A stretch of DNA of 6,125 nt from Chromatiales bacterium (GTDB taxonomy: Bacteria; Pseudomonadota; Gammaproteobacteria; Chromatiales; Chromatiaceae), in assembly GCA_024639625.1 (NCBI GenBank), contig JAHEIA010000203.1, forward strand, positions 1 to 6,125. Direction: 5' to 3'. Under the pieces are notes generated by a model. The model searched no databases. It was not told the DNA's origin and was given only the letters and a program-made list of their open reading frames with translations. This document shows positions 1 through 5,963 of this stretch, in pieces; positions within the stretch are counted from its first letter, which is position 1; each line of letters opens with the position of its first letter. The translations under genes were made by a program, and so were the position numbers.

Positions 1-198
1 GTGGTGCTGCCGAGCGTGGATATCGGCCGTTATTGCCGTATCAACAAGGCGGTGATCGACAGCGGCTGCAACGTGCCGGAAGGGACGGTCATCGGGGAAG
101 ACCCCGAGGAAGACGCCAAGCGCTATTACGTGACCCCGGGGGGAGTCGTGCTGGTGACCCCGGACATGTTGGGACAACCGACCCATTTCGTGCGCTGA
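1..198 (+). CDS. glgC: Glucose-1-phosphate adenylyltransferase (ADP-glucose pyrophosphorylase), C-terminal part only
   Basis: The frame is open from the left edge to a TGA at 196-198, giving the last 65 residues of a protein that is usually about 420 long. The visible part is the end of the C-terminal left-handed beta-helix domain: a hexapeptide-like stretch ([14 protein letters not shown]), then the conserved [17 protein letters not shown] segment and an [14 protein letters not shown] ending, all typical of bacterial GlgC. The enzyme makes ADP-glucose from ATP and glucose-1-phosphate in the cytoplasm, the committed step of bacterial glycogen synthesis. The N-terminal nucleotidyltransferase domain with its catalytic residues lies outside the window. 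The GTG at position 1 is an internal valine codon, not a start. The stop is followed after one base by the next gene, so the two are almost certainly co-transcribed and probably translationally coupled. Confidence 0.93.
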   Translation: MVLPSVDIGRYCRINKAVIDSGCNVPEGTVIGEDPEEDAKRYYVTPGGVVLVTPDMLGQPTHFVR

Positions 199-199
199 C

Positions 200-1891
200 A
201 TGAGCAAGCTCAAGGTCGTTTTTTGTTGGCATATGCATCAGCCGGACTATCGCGGTCCGGATCAGAACGGGTACCAGCTGCCCTGGGTCTATCTGCACGG
301 CATCAAAGACTATTCCGACATGGCGGCCCACCTCGAGGCGGAACCCGAGGCCCGCGCCGTGGTGAATTTCGCCCCTGTCCTGCTCGAGCAGATCGCGGAC
401 TACGCGTCGCAGATTCGGCGCTGGTTCGACAGTGGGGAGCGTATTCGAGACCCCCTGCTGGCGGCTTTGGCGGGTCCCAAGTTGCCGCACGACCTGTCTG
501 AACGCAGGGAATTGATCCGCGCGTGTCTGCGCGCCAACGAGACCCAAATAATCAATCGCTTTGCGCATTACCGCAAGCTCGCTGACATGGCGCAGCTGTC
601 GGAAGAGCATGAGTACTGCAGCATGTACCTGAGCGATCAGTTTCTGGCGGACCTCCTGGTCTGGCACCACCTGGGTTGGATGGGTGAAGCGATCCGGCAG
701 AGCGACGTGCGTATCCGGTCGCTGGAGAAGAAGACCCACGGTTTTAGCATCGAAGATCGGCGGAGTTTGATGCAGGTCATCGGAGAAACCATGTCCGGTC
801 TGATTGGGCGTTATCGCCGTCTGGTGGAAGCTGGACGCGTCGAACTGTCGGTAACCCCTTACGCCCATCCGATCGTGCCGTTGCTGCTCGACATTGAATC
901 GGCGCGCGAGGCAATGCCCGACATACTGCTGCCCGAGCTGAAGCGTTACCCTGGCGGCGAGGAGCGGGCACGCTGGCACATCCGCCAGGGGATCCAGACG
1001 TTCGAAAAGCACTTCGGCATCAAGCCGGCTGGATGTTGGCCGTCCGAGGGCGCGGTGTGCGAGGACACGGTGCGCATCCTGGAAGAAGAAGGTTTTCGCT
1101 GGGCGGCGAGCGGCCAACAGGTGTTGCACAACAGCCTGACCGAGGCCCGGCATGGCCGGCCCCCCGAAGACCTCTGGCTGCACGCCCCCTATCGGATCAA
1201 GAACGGTCGGCTGAATTGTTTCTTTCGGGACGACGGTCTTTCCGACCTCGTCGGTTTCACCTATTCGGAGTGGCACGCCGACGACGCGGTGGCCAACCTG
1301 ATGCAACATCTGGAAAACATCGCGCAGGCCAACAAGAATAGTCCCGACGCAGTGGTTTCAATCATCATGGATGGTGAGAATGCCTGGGAATATTATCCGA
1401 ACAACGGACATTTCTTCCTCAGCGCTCTGTACAAAGAGCTGGCGGAGCACCCAGATCTGCAGTTGACGACCTTCTCTGAGTATCTCGATGGTCAACAGAA
1501 GCCCGCTGCAGATCTTTCTCGCCTGGTGGCTGGCAGCTGGGTATACGGCACCATGTCAACTTGGATCGGTGAACCGGATAAGAATCTGGCCTGGGACATG
1601 TTGGGTGAGGCCAAGGCGGCTTACGATGGGGAGGTGCAGAGAGACCGTTTCAATGCGCAAGAGCTTCAAGCATTGGAATTGCAGCTTGCCACCTGCGAAG
1701 GATCGGATTGGTTCTGGTGGTTCGGCGATTACAATCCGGCGGCGACGGTCAGCGATTTCGAACGTCTCTACCGGCTGCAGCTCTCGCAACTATATCGGAT
1801 GCTCGGGGTGGAAACGCCGGACTATCTTGCCCGGGTCTTCGCCCACGGAACCGGGGCCCCGGAACTGGGCGGCGTGATGAAGCGAAATTAG
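200..1891 (+). CDS. Glycoside hydrolase family 57 protein (alpha-amylase / alpha-glucan-acting, cytoplasmic)
   Basis: The 563-residue protein carries the hallmark regions of GH57 in order: HMHQP at residues 11-15, YAHPI at 221-225, CWPSEG at 279-284 (Glu283 is the expected nucleophile), FRDDGLSDLVGF at 342-353 (an Asp here is the expected acid/base) and MDGENAWEYY at 390-399. The C-terminal part, with GSDWFWWFGD at 501-510, matches the helical tail of long GH57 alpha-amylase-like proteins. There is no signal peptide, so it should act in the cytoplasm on glycogen or maltodextrins. Family members include alpha-amylases, amylopullulanases, 4-alpha-glucanotransferases and branching enzymes; the WPSEG form of the nucleophile region favours an amylase-like rather than a branching activity, but exact specificity is not readable. 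The ATG at 200 follows the glgC TGA by one base and has no clear Shine-Dalgarno, which suggests coupling to glgC. The first motif begins at residue 11, so a later start is unlikely. Confidence 0.93.
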   Translation: MSKLKVVFCWHMHQPDYRGPDQNGYQLPWVYLHGIKDYSDMAAHLEAEPEARAVVNFAPVLLEQIADYASQIRRWFDSGERIRDPLLAALAGPKLPHDLSERRELIRACLRANETQIINRFAHYRKLADMAQLSEEHEYCSMYLSDQFLADLLVWHHLGWMGEAIRQSDVRIRSLEKKTHGFSIEDRRSLMQVIGETMSGLIGRYRRLVEAGRVELSVTPYAHPIVPLLLDIESAREAMPDILLPELKRYPGGEERARWHIRQGIQTFEKHFGIKPAGCWPSEGAVCEDTVRILEEEGFRWAASGQQVLHNSLTEARHGRPPEDLWLHAPYRIKNGRLNCFFRDDGLSDLVGFTYSEWHADDAVANLMQHLENIAQANKNSPDAVVSIIMDGENAWEYYPNNGHFFLSALYKELAEHPDLQLTTFSEYLDGQQKPAADLSRLVAGSWVYGTMSTWIGEPDKNLAWDMLGEAKAAYDGEVQRDRFNAQELQALELQLATCEGSDWFWWFGDYNPAATVSDFERLYRLQLSQLYRMLGVETPDYLARVFAHGTGAPELGGVMKRN

Positions 1892-1914
1892 GACGCAGTT
1901 CGCCGCTCTGACGG

Positions 1915-1940
1915 GCGGGATCTCAACCCGCAAAGCGGGT
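1915..1940 (+). promoter_or_regulatory. Intercistronic hairpin with two mutually exclusive pairings, upstream of malQ
   Basis: Between the GH57 stop and malQ, ACCCGC (1926-1931) pairs perfectly with GCGGGT (1935-1940) across a 3-nt AAA loop. The same CCCGC (1927-1931) can instead pair with GCGGG at 1915-1919. No T run follows either form, so it is not a standard intrinsic terminator. It could stabilise an mRNA end, act as a processing site, or modulate read-through into malQ. The pairing is seen in the sequence; any role is inference. Confidence 0.35.
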
Positions 1941-1952
1941 GGCGTCGGTGGC

Positions 1953-1960
1953 AGGGGAGG
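1953..1960 (+). promoter_or_regulatory. Shine-Dalgarno of malQ
   Basis: AGGGGAGG lies just before the ATG at 1964 and is a strong match to the ribosomal anti-SD. It is only 3 nt from the start codon, closer than usual. It nevertheless supports ATG 1964 over the in-frame GTG (1997) and TTG (2009) further in, which lack such a site. Confidence 0.6.
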
Positions 1961-1963
1961 TAA

Positions 1964-3475
1964 ATGGAGGCCGCGGTACCAGCCAAAATCGAGAGCGTGA
2001 GCGGTTGCTTGGACCGCCGCCGCGCTGGTGTCCTGCTGCATCTAACCTCGCTGCCCGGGCGTGCTGCGACCGGGGATATGGGCGCGCACGCCCGTCGTTT
2101 CGTGGACTTTCTGGAGAACGCCGGGTTCAGCGTCTGGCAGATGTTGCCCACCGGCCCGACCCAAGAAGACGGTTCACCCTACCAAAGCACGTCCGTCCAT
2201 GCGGGGAATCCCAGGTTGATCAGCCTGGATACCCCCATCCTGAGGGGTTGGCTGGATCCCCTGCCTGACACGGAGCGGGGTCTGTCCGACGCCGCAAAGC
2301 GCGAGGCGTTGCGCCGCACCTGGGAAGGGTTCAGGGCCCGGGCCAGCCGGGAGGACCGACAGGCGCTGGATCGCTTTGTCACCGAACAGGCATCCTGGCT
2401 CGACGACTATGCGCTGTTCATGGCGCTGCGGGCAGAGCAGGGCGCCGATGGTTGGTGGACATGGCCTGCGCCGTTGCGCGACCGCAAGCTCAAGGCGCTG
2501 CGCCAGGCCCGCTCGCGCCTCGCTACGCTGATCGGTTACCTGCGATTCGAACAGTTTCTGTTCTTCCACGAATGGGGCGAGCTGAAGCGCTACGCGAACG
2601 ATCGGGGGGTCAAGCTATTTGGTGATATGCCCATCTTCGTCGCCCATGACAGTGCCGAGGTCTGGGCGCACCGGGACCTGTTCGATTTGGACAAGCGAGG
2701 CATGCCGCGCACCGTCGCGGGGGTTCCGCCGGACTATTTTTCCGAGACTGGTCAGCGCTGGGGCAATCCACTGTACGATTGGGAACGCATGCGCGAGGAC
2801 GGCTTCGCCCTGTGGGTGGCGCGCCTTTCCACCCAACTGCGTCTCTTCGATCTCCTGCGCGTCGATCATTTCCGCGGTTTCGAGGCGTATTGGGAGATCC
2901 CCGGGGAAGACGATCATGCCATCAACGGTCGTTGGGTTCCGGCACCGGGAGACGAACTATTCGACCAGCTGCACGAGAAGTTCGATCCCTTGCCCCTGGT
3001 TGCCGAGGACCTGGGGATCATCACACCGGAAGTAGATGCATTGCGCCGCAGATACCGGCTCCCGGGGATGAAGATCCTTCAGTTCGCCTTCGGGGGTGAT
3101 CCGGAAAACCCGTATCTGCCACACAATCACTCGCGCAACAGCGTGGTCTACACCGGCACCCACGACAACGATACGACGCTGGGCTGGTATCTACACCTGG
3201 ACGAAAAGACCCGCCAGCATGTTGATGAGTTTCTCGGGCGGTCTGCGGAGCGGATGCCTTGGCCAATGATCCGCTGTGCCCTGGCGTCCCGGTCCATGCT
3301 GGCGATCCTGCCGATGCAGGATATCCTGGCGCTGGACGGAAATCATCGGATGAACACCCCCGGCACCGCCACTGGCAATTGGAGCTGGCGCTTCTCTTGG
3401 GAGCAGCTTCCCCAAGGGCTGATCGCGGAGCTCTATCGGCGCATTCATATGTACGGCCGGCTGGTAGCCGCGTAG
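1964..3475 (+). CDS. malQ: 4-alpha-glucanotransferase (amylomaltase, GH77)
   Basis: The 503-residue protein is the usual length for compact bacterial amylomaltases. It shows the GH77 landmarks: RRRAGVLLHLTSLPG at 18-32, SPYQ at 71-74, FGDMPIFVAHDSAEVW at 219-234, the substrate-loop PPDYFSETGQRWGNP at 255-269, the nucleophile Asp301 in RVDHFRGF, the acid/base Glu348 in AEDLG, and the transition-state Asp401 in THDND. The C-terminal RMNTPGT..NWSWRF segment is also typical. The enzyme transfers alpha-1,4-glucan chains between maltodextrins in the cytoplasm, recycling short oligosaccharides released during glycogen turnover. It follows the GH57 gene by 72 nt on the same strand, consistent with one operon. 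About 15 residues precede the point where many homologues begin, so the true start could be later, although the Shine-Dalgarno favours the ATG used here. All catalytic residues are present. Confidence 0.96.
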   Translation: MEAAVPAKIESVSGCLDRRRAGVLLHLTSLPGRAATGDMGAHARRFVDFLENAGFSVWQMLPTGPTQEDGSPYQSTSVHAGNPRLISLDTPILRGWLDPLPDTERGLSDAAKREALRRTWEGFRARASREDRQALDRFVTEQASWLDDYALFMALRAEQGADGWWTWPAPLRDRKLKALRQARSRLATLIGYLRFEQFLFFHEWGELKRYANDRGVKLFGDMPIFVAHDSAEVWAHRDLFDLDKRGMPRTVAGVPPDYFSETGQRWGNPLYDWERMREDGFALWVARLSTQLRLFDLLRVDHFRGFEAYWEIPGEDDHAINGRWVPAPGDELFDQLHEKFDPLPLVAEDLGIITPEVDALRRRYRLPGMKILQFAFGGDPENPYLPHNHSRNSVVYTGTHDNDTTLGWYLHLDEKTRQHVDEFLGRSAERMPWPMIRCALASRSMLAILPMQDILALDGNHRMNTPGTATGNWSWRFSWEQLPQGLIAELYRRIHMYGRLVAA

Positions 3476-3516
3476 TGCGGCGGCCAGCCCAGGCTCAATA
3501 CGGCGGGCAACCGGCT

Positions 3517-4047
3517 TCAGCGGGGCAGGTGCAGCCTGCCCGGGGGCGTCTCGGTTCGCTGCGTCGGATATCCCCACCACCGGCGATGATCCGGGTATAT
3601 CGGCCAGTAGGCCGGGTGGTCTCCGGGGTAGGGTCCGTAATAGGGGGAGAATCCGCGCTCGTTCGGCCAGCTGGCCCGGTTGCGCGGTTGGCGATGAGGT
3701 GTTGGTTCGCGGCTCACCCGGCTCTCCCGGCGATTCCTCTCCGTGCCATTCCCGACCTCCGGGCGGCTCTGCTCGCGGTGCGCGCGCCAGGCCTCGGTTC
3801 GTTCGAGTTGATTCTGGATCGAGTAACGCTCGTTCTCGGCGTCGGTTCCTTTGCCGAGGGGAAGCTCCATCGGTGTGATCAGGACCGCTCCGGCACCCGG
3901 TCGGGTGTCGCTGAAATGGACGCGTCCCTCGGCATCCGTCCAGCGGTAGGCAGTATTTCCCGCGGGCGCCCCAGGTGGCGCGAGCAGCCAGGCGACGAAC
4001 GCGCAGAGCGGCAGGCGTAAGGGGCGGAAACGGCGGCTCGAGTTCAT
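3517..4047 (-). CDS. Secreted DUF4124-domain protein of unknown function
   Basis: The 176-residue product starts with a Sec-type signal peptide: arginine-rich residues 5-11, a hydrophobic core at about 12-22, and a probable signal peptidase site after APA at 27-29. Directly after it comes the DUF4124 core, YRWTDAEGRVHFSDTRP at 34-50, a small module found in many gammaproteobacterial envelope proteins without an established biochemical function. Residues 66-125 are highly charged and probably disordered. The tail at 131-161 is rich in Tyr, Trp, Pro and Gly (PYYGPYPGDHPAYWPIYP). The protein should be periplasmic. The gene converges with malQ, the two stops lying about 40 nt apart, and it lies 162 nt downstream of pfkA on the same strand. 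A clear Shine-Dalgarno is not visible before the ATG at 4047; the signal peptide supports that start. A role cannot be assigned. Confidence 0.85.
   Translation of the reverse strand: MNSSRRFRPLRLPLCAFVAWLLAPPGAPAGNTAYRWTDAEGRVHFSDTRPGAGAVLITPMELPLGKGTDAENERYSIQNQLERTEAWRAHREQSRPEVGNGTERNRRESRVSREPTPHRQPRNRASWPNERGFSPYYGPYPGDHPAYWPIYPDHRRWWGYPTQRTETPPGRLHLPR
3523..3541. terminator. Possible bidirectional terminator hairpin between convergent malQ and DUF4124 gene
   Basis: GGGCAGG (3523-3529) and CCTGCCC (3535-3541) form a perfect 7-bp GC-rich stem with a 5-nt loop. It sits about 47 nt past the malQ stop and overlaps the last codons of the opposing DUF4124 gene. No T run follows on either strand, so termination by an intrinsic mechanism is uncertain; the convergent layout is the main reason to suspect it. 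Confidence 0.3.
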
Positions 4048-4209
4048 GCCCCGGATCGAAGGGCCAGCCCCGGTCTTGCTGCGCTGGCAGGGGGCCGCGT
4101 TGCCCCGATGGAACGCCGCATCCGAGCGGCGCCGGTCGTGCTGTACCCTCGCGCGCGCGCCCCTGTTTTGGTCAGCCGAGCCCGGGCGCTTGCGTGTCTT
4201 GCTCTGTCC

Positions 4210-5331
4210 CTAGTCACCGAGATTGGTTCCCACGCGCCGCGCGCATTCGATCCACGGATGCCCGGGAGGGATCAACTTGCGGTTCCCCGCCACCTGTTCC
4301 AGTGGCACAGCCTCGGCGCCTTCTCCCCGCGCCGCGACCATTACGCCGTAGACGCCTTGCTCGACCAGGTCGGCGCAGGCCGACCCCAGGCGCGTTGCCA
4401 GCAGCCGGTCGGCTGCCGAAGGCGTACCGCCTCTTTGCAGATGACCCAGGATGGTGACCCGCGCCTCGAGACCGGTCAGTTCTTCGAGTTGTTGCGAGAG
4501 TCGCAGCGTGTGTCCGCTGCGCTTCTTTTCCAACTCTACCAACTCCGCTTTGTGCGTCCTGCGCTCCTTCTTCTCGGTCGCTTCCAGGATCCTTCGTTCC
4601 AGTGCCTCAGCAGCCGCCGACTCGTCTTTGGACACCGCGCCCTCGGCAACGGCCACGATGCTGAAATTCTTGCCGCCGCGCACTCGGTTGCGGATCGCTT
4701 CGGCGATGATGTCCACGTCGTAGGCGATTTCCGGGATCAGGATGACGTCGGCGCCGCCCGCGATGCCCGAGCCAAGCGTGAGCCAGCCTGCTCTGTGCCC
4801 CATGATCTCGACGACGATGATGCGGTGATGGCTATGGGCGGTGCTGTGCAGACGGTCGATCGCCTCGGTGGCGATGCCGAGCGCGGTGTCGAAGCCGAAG
4901 GTAACGTCGGTCATCCCCACGTCGTTGTCGATGGTCTTCGGCAGGGTGATCACGTTGAGACCTTTCTGCGACAGTCGCAACGCGTTTTTCTGGGTCCCCC
5001 CCCCGCCAAGGCAGACCAGAGCATCCAGGTGGTTAGCCTCGTAGTTTTCCACGATGACGTCCGTCATGTCGTGGACCTTGCCCCCGACCGTCATCTTGTG
5101 CGGCTTGTCGCGGCTGGTGCCGAGGACGGTTCCGCCTACCGTTAGGATCCCGGACAGGCAGCCGCCGTCAAGCCGCACGGTTCGGTTCTCTACCAATCCT
5201 CGGAACCCGTCTTTGAAGCCGATGACACTCATGCCGTAGAAATTCTGCCCGGTCTTGCCAACGCCGCGAATCGCCGCATTGAGTCCCGGGCTGTCGCCCC
5301 CCGCAGTCAAGATACCGATCTGTTTCGCCAT
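4210..5331 (-). CDS. pfkA: 6-phosphofructokinase (PfkA family), phosphoryl-donor type uncertain
   Basis: The 373-residue protein has the PFK landmarks: GGDSPGLN at 11-18, GTSR at 71-74, the donor loop GGGGTQKNA at 109-117, PKTIDND at 131-137 with catalytic Asp135 and Asp137, [15 protein letters not shown] at 168-182, and [14 protein letters not shown] at 296-309. It phosphorylates fructose-6-phosphate to the 1,6-bisphosphate in glycolysis. Compared with E. coli PfkA (320 residues), the Asp103 position is Gly111, the Gly104 position is Gly112, and the Gly124 position is Lys132. Lys there is a feature of pyrophosphate-dependent enzymes, whereas Gly112 is ATP-like, so the donor cannot be decided from these residues. 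A charged helical insertion (about 233-285) accounts for much of the extra length. The ATG at 5331 has a good Shine-Dalgarno, and the first motif begins at residue 9-11, so the start is secure. The next gene on this strand is the DUF4124 gene. Confidence 0.94.
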   Translation of the reverse strand: MAKQIGILTAGGDSPGLNAAIRGVGKTGQNFYGMSVIGFKDGFRGLVENRTVRLDGGCLSGILTVGGTVLGTSRDKPHKMTVGGKVHDMTDVIVENYEANHLDALVCLGGGGTQKNALRLSQKGLNVITLPKTIDNDVGMTDVTFGFDTALGIATEAIDRLHSTAHSHHRIIVVEIMGHRAGWLTLGSGIAGGADVILIPEIAYDVDIIAEAIRNRVRGGKNFSIVAVAEGAVSKDESAAAEALERRILEATEKKERRTHKAELVELEKKRSGHTLRLSQQLEELTGLEARVTILGHLQRGGTPSAADRLLATRLGSACADLVEQGVYGVMVAARGEGAEAVPLEQVAGNRKLIPPGHPWIECARRVGTNLGD

Positions 5332-5337
5332 AGAAAG

Positions 5338-5344
5338 CCTTCCC
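5338..5344 (-). promoter_or_regulatory. Shine-Dalgarno of pfkA
   Basis: Read on the minus strand, GGGAAGG stands 6 nt before the ATG at 5331-5329. Motif and spacing fit a normal ribosome binding site and confirm the pfkA start. I could not find a convincing -35/-10 pair upstream of it. Confidence 0.65.
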
Positions 5345-5391
5345 GCAAGTCATTACCGCTGGGCAGGAATGGTTCCCGCCGGCGGATTCGA

Positions 5392-5652
5392 TCAAAAGGG
5401 TGTGTTCAGGGTTGGTTCTGCACCCCACTGCGCATAGTACTCGCGTTTTGCGACGAAATGCAGTCGCTCGCCGATTCGATCGCGGAGGCTGATCCAAGGC
5501 GCGCGACACACTGCTGGCAGGTCACCCGGCCGCCCAGGCTGGTGCGAACGAAGGCTCGTGCGTGCAAAGACCCAGGTGTTTCGCCGGGTCAGGTATTGAA
5601 TTTTCCACGTCGCGTCCGCATTGCTCTCGGCAGCGGGAAAGCTGGCACACAA
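5392..5652 (-). CDS. Doubtful small open reading frame upstream of pfkA; possible gene remnant
   Basis: This frame stays open for 86 codons from a TTG, and without a start for a further 45 or so codons to about 5790. It ends 60 nt before the pfkA start on the same strand. The predicted residues from about 15 on (TWKIQYLTRRNTWVFARTSL and a later ISLRDRIGERLHF stretch) have a balanced composition that could be a real protein, but I recognise no family. No Shine-Dalgarno precedes the TTG, and there is no ATG or GTG in the longer open stretch, which runs antisense to the small membrane-protein gene. It could be chance openness in GC-rich DNA, or a decayed gene that lost its start. Confidence 0.2.
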   Translation of the reverse strand: MCASFPAAESNADATWKIQYLTRRNTWVFARTSLRSHQPGRPGDLPAVCRAPWISLRDRIGERLHFVAKREYYAQWGAEPTLNTPF

Positions 5653-5722
5653 GCAGCCAAGAGACCGGCGGCGTGCATTCGTGAACCGGGAATATGAGGC
5701 GGAGGCATTGGGTGCAGAACCA
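5413..5722. repeat. 13-nt perfect inverted repeat with arms about 285 nt apart
   Basis: TGGTTCTGCACCC at 5413-5425 is the exact reverse complement of GGGTGCAGAACCA at 5710-5722. The right arm overlaps the first codons of the small membrane-protein gene (GTG at 5712), and the left arm lies in the pfkA upstream region. No target-site duplication or transposase was recognised. A single 13-nt match somewhere in a 6-kb window is not very improbable, so it may be chance. Confidence 0.3.
5701..5705 (+). promoter_or_regulatory. Shine-Dalgarno selecting a GTG start
   Basis: GGAGG lies exactly 6 nt before GTG 5712, which is ideal spacing. The upstream in-frame ATG at 5694 has only a weak CGGGA before it and would place the GGAGG inside the coding region. 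This decides the start of the small membrane-protein gene in favour of GTG. Confidence 0.6.
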
Positions 5723-5915
5723 CTGGATATGGCGGGTTCTTGCTTGCTGCGGCCGCCCGACCGTCTTCCTCTTCGCGCTATGTTGGGTTACTGGGGGCAT
5801 GTTCCTGTTTGCCGGAGCCAACGATGTCGGCATCGTCTCAATGCTGACTGGGCTGGCAAGCTTGCTTGTCTTTCTCTGGGTTGCCTATCGATCAAAGCAG
5901 AAGACTTCGCCGTAA
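5712..5915 (+). CDS. Small two-helix membrane protein, unknown function
   Basis: From the GTG at 5712 the product is 67 residues; from the ATG at 5694 it would be 73. The shorter form is preferred because of the well-placed GGAGG. Two hydrophobic segments are visible, roughly residues 13-34 (RPTVFLFALCWVTGGMFLFAG) and 40-57 (GIVSMLTGLASLLVFLWV), separated by a short polar turn (ANDVG). The C-terminus is basic (YRSKQKTSP), so by the positive-inside rule both ends would be cytoplasmic. I recognise no family. The stop at 5913-5915 lies 48 nt before the next gene on the same strand, a secreted protease-like protein, so the two may be co-transcribed. The hydrophobic pattern and good ribosome binding site make it more likely real than chance, but its small size leaves doubt. 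Confidence 0.55.
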   Translation: MQNHWIWRVLACCGRPTVFLFALCWVTGGMFLFAGANDVGIVSMLTGLASLLVFLWVAYRSKQKTSP

Positions 5916-5952
5916 ACCGTTTGCCGCGAGCGCACTTTGAATGCTGAATACA

Positions 5953-5958
5953 GAGGGG
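5953..5958 (+). promoter_or_regulatory. Shine-Dalgarno of the right-edge gene
   Basis: GAGGGG is placed 5 nt before the ATG at 5964, good spacing for translation initiation. It supports that ATG as the start of the exported protein. Confidence 0.6.
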
Positions 5959-5963
5959 TTCTG

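Larger units (their letters stand above)
5332..5711. other. About 380 nt without a secure gene, between divergent pfkA and a small membrane-protein gene
   Basis: This stretch should hold the pfkA promoter (minus strand) and a promoter for the plus-strand genes to the right, but no strong sigma-70 pair is visible on either strand. It contains the pfkA Shine-Dalgarno, a 10-nt GC palindrome (CCGCCGGCGG at 5376-5385), the left arm of a 13-nt inverted repeat, and a doubtful minus-strand open frame listed separately. No tRNA or other recognisable RNA gene was seen. Confidence 0.5.

Noticed and set aside
89..1309. Large minus-strand open frame (406 codons) opposite the GH57 gene
   Set aside because: It lies entirely antisense to a gene with all GH57 motifs, and its translation shows no recognisable family; GC-rich coding DNA often leaves the opposite strand open.
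3259..4020. Plus-strand frame (253 codons) crossing the end of malQ and the DUF4124 gene
   Set aside because: Overlaps a complete malQ in another frame and opposes the DUF4124 gene, which has a signal peptide and a domain match; treated as a shadow.
4150..4160. Alternating CG run between pfkA and the DUF4124 gene
   Set aside because: Only 11 nt in a GC-rich spacer; too short to claim a Z-DNA or repeat element.
4157..4189. GCGCCC (4157-4162) and GGGCGC (4184-4189) as a possible pfkA terminator
   Set aside because: Six pairs across a loop of more than 20 nt and no T run; not a credible intrinsic terminator.
4108..5145. Plus-strand open frame (345 codons) opposite pfkA
   Set aside because: Antisense to a well-supported phosphofructokinase; the translation resembles no family and begins in a GC-rich spacer without a good ribosome binding site.
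5458..5697. Plus-strand open frame (79 codons) in the intergenic region
   Set aside because: Composition rich in Arg, Ala and Pro with no domain or hydrophobic pattern, no clear Shine-Dalgarno, and it competes with other frames.
5916..5963. Possible sigma-E type promoter before the Do-protease-like gene
   Set aside because: GCACTT near 5932 vaguely resembles the -35 element, but no -10-like TCTGA or TCAAA lies at a suitable distance.
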